This document shows, one piece after another, positions 40,870-52,158 of a stretch of 64,000 bases of DNA. The stretch covers positions 1,571,790 to 1,635,789 of the forward strand of contig JAKZAP010000021.1 of NCBI GenBank assembly GCA_023053575.1, written 5' to 3'. The notes under the pieces were generated by a model, which searched no databases, had not been told where the DNA came from, and saw only the letters and a program-made list of their open reading frames with translations. Source of the stretch: Branchinecta lynchi (lineage: Eukaryota; Arthropoda; Branchiopoda; Anostraca; Branchinectidae). Numbering within the stretch: the first letter of the stretch is position 1; each line of letters opens with the position of its first letter. A program made the position numbers and the translations under genes.

Positions 40870-42375
40870 CTACATGACGGACTCACAATTAACAAGAAAG
40901 CTGATGACTTTAAAGCACAAGCTGCAATCATATCCTGCTAAAATATGAATAACATTCGTAAATCTTTTTACAAATACGTAAGTATCTGCTGAGGGTTCCA
41001 CCTTGGACAAGTAATAGCAGATTGTCGTCAAAGTATGGAGTAGCATGACCTAAATCTGTTATTCGGGAAAGGCGAGGGCGCTTTAAGCGTAGCCTTAACG
41101 TAGCTCAGCAGATAGCTTAGTGTAAATTCTGTAAGTGTGTTTTTTTTTTTTAAGTTTCTTGCGCTCTTTCTATTATTGTCGTTGATAGTAATGTTTTTTT
41201 TTCCTTTCGTTATTTGTTCTTTTTTCTTCTTCTTTATTTAATTACTCCGTCTTTTGTACGTTTGTACATTATGACGGGCAATAAATCTATTATTATTATT
41301 TATAACAGTGATAGTATTTATTCAACTATTAAATCTCTTTATCCTAGCTAGAAAGATAGAAGGAGAGTTGGAAACTACAAGCTTTATGCGCCCAGGGGGA
41401 GTGTTTGGCTCCCCTCCCTCATAGCTCAGATCTCTAAATTGTTGATAATGATTGCTGGAGGATTTTGAAATCTTGCTACTTGAAGCGGGGATACAACTTT
41501 TCACCCAAAAACAATAAAATTGCAGGATTTGCCACACCCATAGCCTGGGAGTAACAGACTTTACTCCTGTGAAGCCGCCGCGAAAAAGGAGGAAGGGCAG
41601 GATCCCTGTTCTGATGGTTTTCTTCTTCCTTAAAGCATCGCTCTTACTAGAAATGATCTTTTTACGATGAGATAGAAGTATCTTTTTACGATAATATCGT
41701 TACTTTCCATATGAGATTAGCGATTTTATTGTTAGAGCTTGTCAACTCTGTTCAGCTTTCCCGCTATCGGCATCTGGACGCAAAATATTTGAAAATTGGA
41801 CGCGCCATGGTTAAAAAATTGGAAAAACAAAGCAAAAAAAAAAGAAGTCCAAAACAGAAAAAAGACCCGATGGTATATCATCTTTCAAAATGAAGAACAA
41901 TACTGTGAAGCCTCTAAAGTCATTATGTGATGAAAGAGTCATCGACGGACGTTGAAGCTTGCTCCAAGTTTGCGTTTCCTGACTGACAAAACTCGAAAAA
42001 GCGTGCAAAAGTCGTAGGTACAAAACGATGGAAAGGCGGGAGACGGAGAACTCACAAGCTTACAATTCCGAAGGCAGCTAGGGCAGATAAAGGAGAATAA
42101 GTGAGAGGGGTCCTTCAAGACAGGAGCCCTCATCTAAGGAAGTATCCCTGTAGGAGCCCTCATCACTGATTAACAATACCACGCCATATTAAAAGCAGGC
42201 TACCGGAATCCCACTTGAAGGAAGTCAGGCTTATCACTTCACCTTCCCCATGCCATGAGACTGTAAAGTTTTAAGGTAAAGATGTAATTTATTCAGGAGA
42301 TTTCATTAAAGGCTCAATTAATTAAAAGCTTATATTCTGACAAAATGACGAGACAAGAGACGAAGAAATACTAAG
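40870..42375. other. Intronic sequence with one retroelement stub
   Basis: At about 41100-41303 a T-rich stretch ends GGGCAATAAATCTATTATTATTATT, a non-LTR 3' end with an (ATT)n tail. Otherwise no exon or element is recognised. Confidence 0.45.
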
Positions 42376-43080
42376 GTGTATATTATACTTACAAATCGGA
42401 TCTTGATATTCCGCGATCTTGGGGCAGTGGGCAACAGTGAGCAACATACATTAAAGTCCGTATCGAAACCTGGCTATACTCGATTTTATATTGATTGCAA
42501 TTTGTCTTGGAAGAAGCATGGTGAAATAGTATCGGCAAAAGCAGCTAGAGGATTGGGAGTGATGAGGAGGCTGAAAAAAGTGTTTCCGATAGCAGTTGTC
42601 AAACTGTTATACAGTGCTATTGTGCATCCTTACATCACGTACGGTTGTTCTGTTTGGGCAAGTAATTTCTTTGCCAATTATAAAAGAACCCAAATAATAC
42701 AAAACAAAGCGCTGCGTCTCATAGGAGAATTTCAAAATTCTCAGAATACTCTGGAGTGTTTTAGAAAGAATGCGATTTTGAACGTAGGTGAGCTTCGTGA
42801 TTACCAGCTAGCGATTTTTGTTTTTCAAAGTGTAAATAAGGTAAGCCCTGAGTACTTTTATGATTTTTTTAACACTAACTCATTTTATCACCCTTATTTT
42901 ACCCGACATTCAGAGGATTTAGCTCACGAGAGAAGAAACACAACAAGGGCAGGATTTGTTCTCAGGAACATAGGTGTGAGTGTCTGGAATGACCTTCCAG
43001 AATCGGTCAGAGAGGCTGCAAGTCTGGCATCATTCAAGAGAATGGTCAAATCTCATTATTTGAGAGGGAAAGAAGTGTGA
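42376..43080 (+). pseudogene. Non-LTR reverse transcriptase, C-terminal fragment
   Basis: 234 open codons. After a non-homologous start, the frame reads like the post-catalytic thumb and C-terminal region of CR1/Jockey-type reverse transcriptases: LSWKKHGEIVSAKAARGLGV, VVKLLYSAIVHPYITYGCSV, QIIQNKALRLIGEF and a final WNDLPESVREAASLASFKR. The FADD catalytic motif lies upstream in full-length proteins and is absent. The intact reading frame despite 5' truncation suggests a fairly young insertion. Confidence 0.75.
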
Positions 43081-43098
43081 TAGGAGGAAAGGGTATTT

Positions 43099-43137
<39 letters not shown>

Positions 43138-43312
43138 CCCCCCAACCCAAGGTAATCAGGGAATGATATAGTGGATTCATGGTGGTTAGAATTACGGCCA
43201 CAATCAGGATTTTTTTGTCTTAAAAGTGGCCGCTAATCGTAAATTGTTTGCTTAATTTATGTGTTTTTGATGAAATTAAAAAAATGTCTATGTCTATGTC
43301 TATGTCTAATCC
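42376..43312 (+). mobile_element. 5'-truncated non-LTR retrotransposon, (ATGTCT)n tail
   Basis: Consists of the fragment 42376-43080, a 3' UTR with a poly-A of about 37 bases at 43100-43132, and the tail ATGTCTATGTCTATGTCT near 43284-43308. The 5' boundary is not clear. Confidence 0.65.
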
Positions 43313-43878
43313 CATGCTTTTACCAACGCAAAATTCCCCATCCTCCCAGCACGTTTGCGGTATGACATTTGAAAGAAAATTTTCCTATGTTAATAGAAGT
43401 GTTTGGCCGTTTCGTCAGTGTTGCGGATTTCAATATTTTCTTCCATGAATGTTGCAGTGGTGTAGAAAGACTGGAGGCAGCAGAGACGTGCCCGGACACA
43501 CGCCCCTCTTTGCTGTTTTCAGACTGGTGCAGCTACCTTGGTTTTGATGATGAACTTGCTTAGCCGGTATGTTTAACTCATTAGCAGGGATAAGGTTCAC
43601 GGTCCGATCCACTTCGGAAAAGTGCCAAACGAGGAGAACGGAAGAATTGGTCTAGCGCAATTAGGGGAATTAATCATTCCAGCGGAATTTCGGAATGTCG
43701 GGAGCGGGAGTTGGTGAAACGACTAGGGATGTAGGGTTAATCAGTAGTACGACGGGCCCTTTAAACCTTATACCTTTCATTGTAATGAGCAATGACTACG
43801 GATAATGCATTTCATATCGCATTTACTCAGAACGATAAGGTTGATTTAATTCCAAAATAAAGCCCATCGTTCCATAGC
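43313..43878. other. Intronic sequence, nothing recognised
   Basis: Short frames only. Confidence 0.4.
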
Positions 43879-44053
43879 CACTGTAAAAAGTTTTTCCGTA
43901 TAAAGATTAAAGTTAGCTGCAGTATTTGCTACTCCGAGTATTAGCCTACTAAATCTACGCAGATGAGATTAATACCAAATAGAAATAAGATGAATCCGAG
44001 TAGCAAATACTGCAGTTAACTTTAATCTTTATACGGACAAACTTTTTACAGTG
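43879..44053. mobile_element. Hairpin MITE with CACTGTAAAAAGTTT ends
   Basis: Near-perfect inverted arms: CACTGTAAAAAGTTTTTCCG and TATAAAGATTAAAGTTA, then CTGCAGTATTTGCTACTC, against their complements ending CTTTTTACAGTG. The central 50-odd bases are unpaired. 175 bp long. A decayed relative lies at 15520-15660. Confidence 0.75.
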
Positions 44054-44358
44054 GGGAGAAAAAAATATAGACACACGGCCAATGAGGTTACCGTTGAAGA
44101 AACTGTCTTTTCATGGCAAATCAAAACAGGGCTGCTGTCTCAGAACAGGGCAGTCACACACAGTTCAGTTCAGTTTCAGTTTCATTGGATTATATTTAAA
44201 GACAAAAAAAAACACAATTAAAATTCCTGCCAGGAAAGCACAAAAGGAATGCTTAGCTAGGGCAGAGAAATAACCGATATTAATTAAACAACAAGCAGAA
44301 TCAACTAATTGAATGCATAGTAAAGCAAGATAAAGGAAGGACGAAATTAAGTATATTA

Positions 44359-44831
44359 CAGTAGAGGTATGCTTATGAGAACACTTTTTTAACTGTTACA
44401 CTACCTTCCTTTTGTCAATTGCAAAACAGTAAAACAGTAAAAGAAAAATGAAAAATTATAAACTTAATATCAGCTAACAACCAAGTATTTCAGGGTTATC
44501 CCACCACAAACTTGAAGCAGAAATTCAATTTATTTTCTTTGATTTTGAATTTAAAAAAAATTTTCTTCCTCTTTGAATGCATCTGCAGGTTCGGACCGCC
44601 ATGTCTTCCATTGAAGTTGCGTTCCACTTGGCAAAATTTTCAAAATTAATAAAGGAAATCAGCTGTTAGTTCAGTCACTTTCATCACTGAACTAGCAAAA
44701 TATTTAAAAAGTGCAAATGGCATGAATGGTTATTATCAGTATTTATTGGAAAAAGTGCATTGTTGGGTTTTAGTTTTTTCTTCGGCGATCGTTCACATTT
44801 ACCAGACGTTCACATAAGCATACCTCTACTG
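44359..44831. mobile_element. MITE with CAGTAGAGGTATGCTTATG ends
   Basis: The ends CAGTAGAGGTATGCTTATG and CATAAGCATACCTCTACTG are perfectly complementary. TA lies on each side (44357-44358 and 44832-44833), the target duplication of Tc1/mariner elements. 473 bp with no transposase. Similar ends occur near 51047 and 57000. Confidence 0.75.
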
Positions 44832-44833
44832 TA

Positions 44834-45381
44834 TTCAGATTGGGCCGCTGCAGTTGCCACTTGGGGCAAGGAGGAAATATATTGGTCAAGAAAAAGAGAG
44901 AATTGGTCCTTACTTCTGTTCTATGTTTATGTGTGGTCATTAGGGTGAAAGCATAGTTCATTTGATGTGTAATTGTGGGGGATTGAATGAATGGAGAAAG
45001 GAGTTATTTGGTGAGAGCGTATGTAATGAAGAATGGATGGTAAGGATGATGAAGGATGAATGTTATGTTACAGTGAACAAATGTAGACGTTACTTGAGGC
45101 TTGCGAAGGACCATAGAACGAGCTTTTAAGAATAGGAAGAGTGTGTTCTTTAAAACAAATTTGTTGCCATAGTGGAATTTCCGTGAGATTTGTGGCACCT
45201 CTATTCGCTTGTATTTTTGTGTTTGGATTTTTGTCTTTTGCGGCTTCTTTTGGTAATATTTTCTATTCTATTCATACCTATCTTTAGGAACCTCCCTAAT
45301 TCCGTTATTCCAGAAGCCTAGCAACAGAAAGTAGTGGCAGATGAGGAGATATGACACAACGCAGGAAACCCTGGCCATCTG
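44834..45381. other. Intronic sequence, nothing recognised
   Basis: A small piece near 45168-45240 repeats at 47157-47221 (TGGAATTTCCGTGAGATTTG, then TTCGCTTGTATTTTTGTG) and belongs to family E. Confidence 0.4.
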
Positions 45382-46666
45382 AACAAGACCAAAGGTTTCG
45401 ATGGGATCCCAAAAATTCAATATCTGATCCAGACAACTGGGTCTTGTCTTAGCCAGATCCATTCTTCGCCAGACTCCTTGAACATTTTTACAGTTAAAAT
45501 TCAGAAACAGATTAAGGCCAAATAGCTAATCACCTGAGAAAACCAAGTTCAGATTTGGATTCAGCATGTGTGTTTAACCCTATAAGTCATATCTGTTTTG
45601 ACGTAAACTTCCTGCCACTTCTGCCAATTTCCCGGTTCCGGCCGAACTCCAGAACTACTTGTCCGGCGAAAAAAGAAAGCTCAAAGACGAAATCAGGGTA
45701 TCTTCTTTCCCCAGTAATGAATATCTAATCAACTTCAAATAGAAATTTAGCTTATAACAAATTTTCCGATTCCAGCCGGATTCCGGTCGAACTATATGTC
45801 CGGGTAAAATACGATTGTCATACAGGGACTCAGCATCTCTTCTTACCCCTAAATTGCTTATCTAATCAACTAGAAATAAAACTTTGACTTCCAACAGTTT
45901 TCCGGTTTTGGCCGGATTCCGGACGAACTACATGTCCGGGTAGAAACTTGTTTTCACATAAGTGTTCAGCATGTCTTCTTGCCCTAAATCGAACATCTAA
46001 TCAACTCCAAATAAAACTTTTAATTTTGACAAACTTTCCGGTTTGGGCCGGATTCCGGTCGAAATTCTTGTCCGTCGAGAAAATAGTTTTCACCGTCGTC
46101 TTCAGCATGTCTTCCTACCCCTAAATCGAACATCTAATCAATTTCAAATAAAACTTTTACTTTCAACAAACTTTCCGGTTTGGGCCGGATTCCGGGCGAA
46201 ATACTTGTCCGTCGAAAAAGTAATTTTCACCATCGTCTTCAGCATGTCTTCCTACCCCTAAATCGAACATCTAATCAACTTCAAATAAAACTTTTACTTT
46301 CAACAAACTTTCCGGTTTTGGCCGGATTCCGGACGAACTACTTGTCCGATGACAAAATAGTTTTCACCATCGTGTTCAGCATGTCTTCTTATCCCATAAT
46401 CGACTATCACATTAGCTGTTTCAAAATATTTTGTTTGTCCCTTAATTTGAATCCCCTCCCCCACCCCTAAATGTAGAGCTACAAAGCCCATCTACGAACT
46501 TGACTGGTCCGACGACCCAACGAACCCTCACACCAAGTTTCATCAAAATATCTCATTCCCTTCGAGAGTTATCGTGCTTACAGACGGACGGACGGACGGA
46601 CGGACAGACGGACAACTTTTGCGATGTCATAGGTATCCCTCCACTTACGTTTTGGGATCCCAAAAA
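45382..46666 (+). repeat. Repeat family A, copy 4
   Basis: Starts AACAAGACCAAAGGTTTCGA and ends TTTTGGGATCCCAAAAA. The cleanest tandem core in the window: units near 46000-46370 are almost identical over about 137 bases. A GACG microsatellite lies at 46580-46612. Confidence 0.85.
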
Positions 46667-47016
46667 GTGGCCCACAAGACATTGTGCGCCATCAGCTAGC
46701 TGGTTCGTTAGTCCTGAACTTTTTACTACAATCAACAGAACACACGAATCCTAGCAATCTATTTGGGAAAAACATTCGACATGCGGGATCAGGAAAGACG
46801 GACTGTCCCAATGCCACGTCAAACATTTCCGCCAAGGATACTTTTTCCAAGTCAACAAACTGGGCCAGTTCAATAGTATAGCGTGCGACTAATTGGCGGG
46901 CGTACATCAAAGAGAAATAAAAGAGGAGGTCGGAGGCTGTTGTCGATCAAGGACAAGGTTTTCAAGAACACACCAAATACGACGGATTAGAAGTAGTACA
47001 GAGATATGGATTTTTA
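46667..47016. other. Intronic sequence, nothing recognised
   Basis: No supported feature. Confidence 0.4.
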
Positions 47017-47493
47017 AAATTCAACTGAAAAGGGCTGGGATGGGACAATCTGGTTAACCATCACTTATTCACTTAAATTGGCTTGAAGACCCGCTGAAAA
47101 TGGGTGACAGTACTTCGTTTTGTTCCGCTATTCAAGAATAATCGATTTTCAAATAGTGGAATTTCCGTGAGATTTGTCGCACCTCGATTCGCTTGTATTT
47201 TTGTGTTTGTATTTTTGTCTTACGATACAGATTTATGAGCAATAGCAATATTCATTTCTAAGCAACATTCAACAATCTCACTATTACCCACTGAAAAGCC
47301 GCGTTTGTATTGAAATTAAAAATCTCCCACGTCATAGCAGAATTTACGCTGTGGGGACGGCAGCAGTTATTCTGAACGTCGTAACTATAGCAGACAGTGG
47401 AAAATAAAAAAAAAATCCCTTTGCATAATGCAAAAGATTCAGTGTATTCAACTAAATGACACAGAAATAGGTTCGCTTTTCAGTTAGACTTTG
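47017..47493 (-). mobile_element. MITE family E, copy 4
   Basis: Left end TTCAACTGAAAAG and right end CTTTTCAGTTAGACTTT. The interior is inverted relative to 761-1210. There is no insertion of the TTAA element here, which gives the empty-site sequence for the copies at 7770 and 16644. Confidence 0.65.
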
Positions 47494-47496
47494 AAT

Positions 47497-49100
47497 AACA
47501 AGAGCTACGAGCTCAAATGGCACTTGTTACGAGTAGGTGGTACAAGATAGTAGAAGAGAACTTCACAAAACAGGCCGCCATCCAAAAAAGCGGTTCGGAC
47601 CTAGAATTAGGAAATCTAGTTTCCCTCAAGTCAGAAAATTTCCGACATCACCTCCAAGCCATCGCCAGCCTTCCAAGTTTCAACCCAAGAAATCCACTCG
47701 CTGTATGCTAGACATGCTCAAGATTTCCGGTACCCCCTTCCAACTCCCCATATACCCCGGCCGAATCTGTTCCGGACTCCTAACTGGATCCTCTGAGGCA
47801 TTTTCTCTTACCAGCTATCTTTCACTCGAATCTGATAATTTTTTTGGAACTTCCGATACGCCCCCCCCCCCCCCACCGTGGTCGGATCCGGTTCGATCCT
47901 TAAAATATGTCATCTAGGCCATATGATCTCTGTACCTTCCAAGTTTCATGCAAATCACTGTAAATGTTTGACCCTTATCTGAGCTACAAAATTTCCGGGA
48001 CTCCAGTTTCAACTCCACCCACCGTGGCTAAATACGACACGAAAGATAAGTGTCGCATCTCTGAATTATCCTCTTCCCGTCCTTCAAGCTTGACTGGGAT
48101 CGGAGCAGAACTATCTGCAAATATCCAAATCCCGCTCCCCCCCCCCTATTGGCCGGATCCTGTCCGGACACCAAATAGCAAATCAAGGTCGCATTAACTC
48201 GGCACTGTCCAACCTGCATCTTATTTTGTCTATCCGTTTGGTTTTTGTGCATGTCAAAAGCTTTTCAAAACTTTCATAATGGTCGGTACAGGGAAACCAC
48301 TATTCTCAAGTCAGTCTGTTCAGGTCCTTGATAGGTCTTCCAAGTTTCGTCCTAGAACATCAGGAAGTTCCGAACTTGCGGGATCGCCAGAGTTAAGCCC
48401 CCCTCCCCGCCCAGCTACCCCAAAGTGTCCGAATCTGGTCCGACTTGGGCTTGTTCTAACCACCAAGTTTCATCCCGATCCCTCCACTCTAAGCGTTTGC
48501 CAAGATTTCCGGTTCACCCCTCAGGCTCCCGCCAAGGTCATCGGATCCGATCTGGATTTGAACTGGGTCGTCTGAGACTTGGCGTCATTCCAAATATCAA
48601 GTTTCATTAAGATCCGATCACCCGTTGGCAATTTAAATACCTCAAGATTCTCTACCTTCCACCCCGGACCTGATATGGATAGGTCTTTCCACTTTTTCAA
48701 GATTCCCGGTTTCCCGCTCCAACTCCCCCCAATGTCACCGGATCCTGTCTGGATTTAAAATGCGGCACCTCAGAGACGAGGTCCTTCCATATATCAAGTT
48801 TCATTAAGATCCGATGACCTGTTCGTCAGTTAAAAAAAACTAATTTTCCCCATTCTTTCCGGATTCCCGCTCCCTCCACTCTCCCCCAGATGGTCGGATC
48901 GGGGAAGCGACTATTTTTAATTTAATTTGGTCCGGTCCCTGATACACCTGCCAAGTTTCATCGTCCTAGCTTATCTGGAAGTGCCCGAACTAGCAAAACC
49001 GGGACAGACAGACCGACCGACCGACCGACCGGCAGACCGCCTGACGGACAGAAATTGCGATCGCTATATGGCACTTGGCCAAAGGGCAGTGCCATAAAAA
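47497..49100 (+). repeat. Repeat family B, copy 4
   Basis: Starts ACAAGAGCTACGAGCTC then AAATGGCACTTG. Ends with hairpin TATGGCACTTGGCC ... GCAGTGCCATAAAAA at about 49066-49100, just after a GACC tetranucleotide run (49010-49035). C-rich runs lie at 47861-47875. Confidence 0.75.
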
Positions 49101-49210
49101 TCGAAAGAGTAGTTGCCACACTATGTTCGAATTTTTGTTCTCCACAGTGCTTGTATATTGTATTTTGTATTTGTGTAAAATTGAAAACTTGAACTTGAAA
49201 ACTTGAACCT
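49101..49210 (+). mobile_element. 3' stub of a non-LTR retrotransposon, (ACTTGAA)n tail
   Basis: TATTTTGTATTTGTGTAAAATTGAAAACTTGAACTTGAAAACTTGAACC at the end resembles the other stub tails. Weakly supported. Confidence 0.35.
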
Positions 49211-49405
49211 GCGTCACTCAGAGGAGGCTTATTTCCATCTTTTGCCATTTATATCAGTTTTATCAGTTATATCAGTTCCGATAGAATGAACAGATTCGTC
49301 TGATGTAAAAGAAAGTCACAATAAGCTTTCGATGGCGAGGTAAACTCAAAGACTAACATAACCAAGTAAAAATAGCAAACAAATATTAGGGCCTATAAGA
49401 ACTCA

Positions 49406-49720
49406 TTTTCCGTGACCGAATGGGTTAGCGCGCTGGACTCCCAAGCGAAGGGTCGCTCGTTCGAGTCTCGGTGGTGCCTACCGTTTGGTTTAGGTCGAGG
49501 GTACGTAGTGGCGTTTCCCAGTAAGACAAGTCAAAAGTCGACCCAGCTTCAAATGGGTACCTAGAGAAATCTAGGGAAAAGAACGGGAAGTGTCAGGTGA
49601 TTCGCCCCAAACAACGCATCGCATTCCCTGCCGAGGGAAGGAAACCTTGATACAGGCAGTGCGATGGACGATAATAGTCTTGAAAGTAGTTGGTAGAATG
49701 TTACTGATCGGACCTATACA
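49406..49720 (+). mobile_element. tRNA-derived SINE
   Basis: The head has a tRNA-like A box TGACCGAATGGG (49413-49424) and B box CGTTCGAGTCT (49458-49468), 33 bases apart. The anticodon-loop-like text is CTCCCAA. The roughly 250-base body (AGTCGACCCAGCTTCAAATG, GTACCTAGAGAAATCTAGGG, CCCTGCCGAGGGAAGGAAAC) is unrelated to any tRNA, as in tRNA-derived SINEs. The 3' end is not sharply defined. Confidence 0.7.
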
Positions 49721-49779
49721 ATGTGACTACTTGAATTATAAGGGAAAGGTCAGGGTTTAAAATTGGAACATTTCGGTTA

Positions 49780-49925
49780 TAACATTTTTAATATATTTGA
49801 TGGTGCAAAACGGATACGTCAGCTGAATTTTAGTGGAGCTATATTTCGGCCGTTCTTGGCAAAGGTCTTCTTCAGGCTCAAAACCGCTTCAGTGAGCCTG
49901 AAGAGAACCCTTGCCAAGAATGGCC
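49780..49925. mobile_element. Hairpin element family D, copy 4
   Basis: CGGATACGTCAGCTGAATTT, then TATTTCGGCCGTTCTTGGCA, a short loop, and the complement GAGCCTGAAGAGAACCCTTG. The right outer arm is missing. Confidence 0.6.
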
Positions 49926-51046
49926 GGAGAACCTGACTCGTCCCCTCGCTACCCATATAACTACATACCGAGTAATACGGTATACATTCAAATGAATACT
50001 TTAAGAAGAAAAGAAAACCGTCTAAGCCTAAATTTCCTTATTTCCAGTTTACTCTGTCTTTTGCCATCACTGGACAACATGACTGTCAACCGAGGAAGCC
50101 CCCTGAAAATAGCCAGACAAACTTGGATAAACGTACACCAAGAAGTTACGTGTCATTGTTTACTTTATGCTAGCGCACTAGTGGCCAAAAAAGAACTAAT
50201 TTGGAAGGAATTCTATGAAAGGCGTCTACTCATTAACTTCGCGAATAAGGGAATTATGTCGACTGAATCTAACACCCTTTCTAGATCTATGGCAGCTACA
50301 CAGTCACTTGCTTGGTATACCTCTGTGGGCCAGAAACCGGCGCCTGGTTTCTCTGTATGGGATCACATATCCGATCAAAGCCATCGCAGAACGGAGATTG
50401 CGATTTGAGAAGTCGCTAGATTCGACGAATAGCTTGTTCAGCGCCTTTCTGTAAATCTTTACCTGAAGTTATTAAGTGGGTTTCTGTTTTGCAGTGTTGT
50501 TATGAGAAGGTATTTTGTCTATGTTTGTATCGGCTTTTTCTTCTCTTTCTTTTCTTTTTCTCTCTCTTTATATTTACTCCGTGTTTACACCATGTGTGTA
50601 TTTCGGGTAATAAGTTTATTGATTGATTGCTATTGCACCAGAAATGACTAGCAATTAAAATATTAATTTTACTGATACCCACTGAAGAGATAGTCGAGAA
50701 AAACAGAAAAATAAGGAAAACTACATACAGCACAGAACACTAGTACACTAGAACAGAAAAAACCAATAGAGCCGTGACATTGAGAGAACCTTTTATATGC
50801 TTGGCCAGATGATTCCAAATTTTTTTGTTTTTTCAAATTTCTATGGCTATCAGAACCAGGCGACGTAGATGTGATAAGAGCGAGCAGTATCTACGAAGGT
50901 CCCAATATTTCAACCATTAGCGGCCAAACACAGCCGTTACCAAAATAGTTTTATACCAAAGATTGTTGAAACTTTGAATAGCCTTTGACCATTTGTACGT
51001 GCTTTTACATGTATACGTTATACTGATATATGTGTGCATGACAGTT
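49926..51046. other. Intronic sequence with one retroelement stub
   Basis: A 165-codon frame (49911-50408) starts inside family D and shows no recognisable domain, so I do not call it a gene. At about 50420-50640 a T-rich segment ends GGGTAATAAGTTTATTGATTGATTG, a non-LTR 3' end with a (TTGA)n tail. Confidence 0.4.
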
Positions 51047-51149
51047 CAGTGGGGTATGCTTATGTGAACGCTCGTTGACATTTGACTTAGCCATTTTCAT
51101 GCACTGGCTGTTTATTAAGCTAACTGCACTGTTCACATAGACATACCTA
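51047..51149. mobile_element. Remnant related to the CAGTAGAGGTATGCTTATG MITE
   Basis: CAGTGGGGTATGCTTATGTGAAC and, 70 bases on, GTTCACATAGACATACCTA form an inverted pair like the ends of 44359-44831. The hAT-type element at 51150 inserted exactly in CATACCTA of this sequence. Confidence 0.55.
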
Positions 51150-52158
51150 CAGGGGCGGTTCGAGGAGGGGGGCGCGGGAGGGGTGACTCACCCCCCCCCC
51201 CTCCATGCTCCAGATAATCTACTCTCAGTCGTATGTTTCGGGCTTGTCTGTATAACAGTCGTATGCTTTAAGCTTTTCAGAATAACATATAGGCAGTTAC
51301 CAAACGTGAGTTTCACCCACAAATCATATTTTTTAGTCATATGGCTACGAAGAAATTTCTATTCGTATGTTTTCAGATTCACAGTTGTGTGTTTTGAGTT
51401 TTCCGGGATGAAAGTCACATGTTTGAGCTCGCCAGAATAACATAAACCGCGAATTTCGCCTGAAAAGACACGTTTCTTGTCGTACTTTACGAAGGGATTT
51501 TCTAGTTGTAAATTAGAGACGGTCATAGTTTTGACCTTGCCAGATAAAGGCAGACAAAGCAGTTAGCTAATAGTGAACTTCGCCTTCAAATTACCTGTTT
51601 CTAGTCGTATTGTTCAACTGAGATTTTAGTAGTATGTTTTAAGCTTTTCAGATTCACAGTTTTAAGTCTGTCAGATTCAGTCGTATGGAACTTGCCAGAA
51701 TGACACAAACCGCAAATTTTCTCTCAGAATGACCCGTTTCTTGTCGTATTTTACGAAGAGATTTTCTAGTATTCTATTATAGAGACAGTCGTAAGTTTCG
51801 AGATTGCCAGTGAATTTCGACGGCAAATGACCTATTTTTTGCCGGATGGTTGTATAGAGATTTTCTATAAGTCACTACTTTATAATAAATAAATGATGAT
51901 TAAATCCATAATATCTTTAAATACATAAAAATTGCTTGGGATATGTCAATACAAATATAGACACTTCAATCAATATCAATCAACTCGACAGGTCAATATT
52001 AATTATCTGATAACAATAAATAAACTACATTAATAAAATAAACAAAAGTCAGGTCAAAATTACATACCGTATCTCGCATAAAATTTCTAAATAGAACAAT
52101 CAAGTGCGTAAATAAACTACAACAATAAATAAAAACAAGTCAAAATTGCATACCGCAG

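Noticed and set aside
49911..50408. 165-codon open frame
   Set aside because: It begins inside a hairpin repeat, has no recognisable domain, and ends before a retroelement 3' end. Could be retroelement debris.
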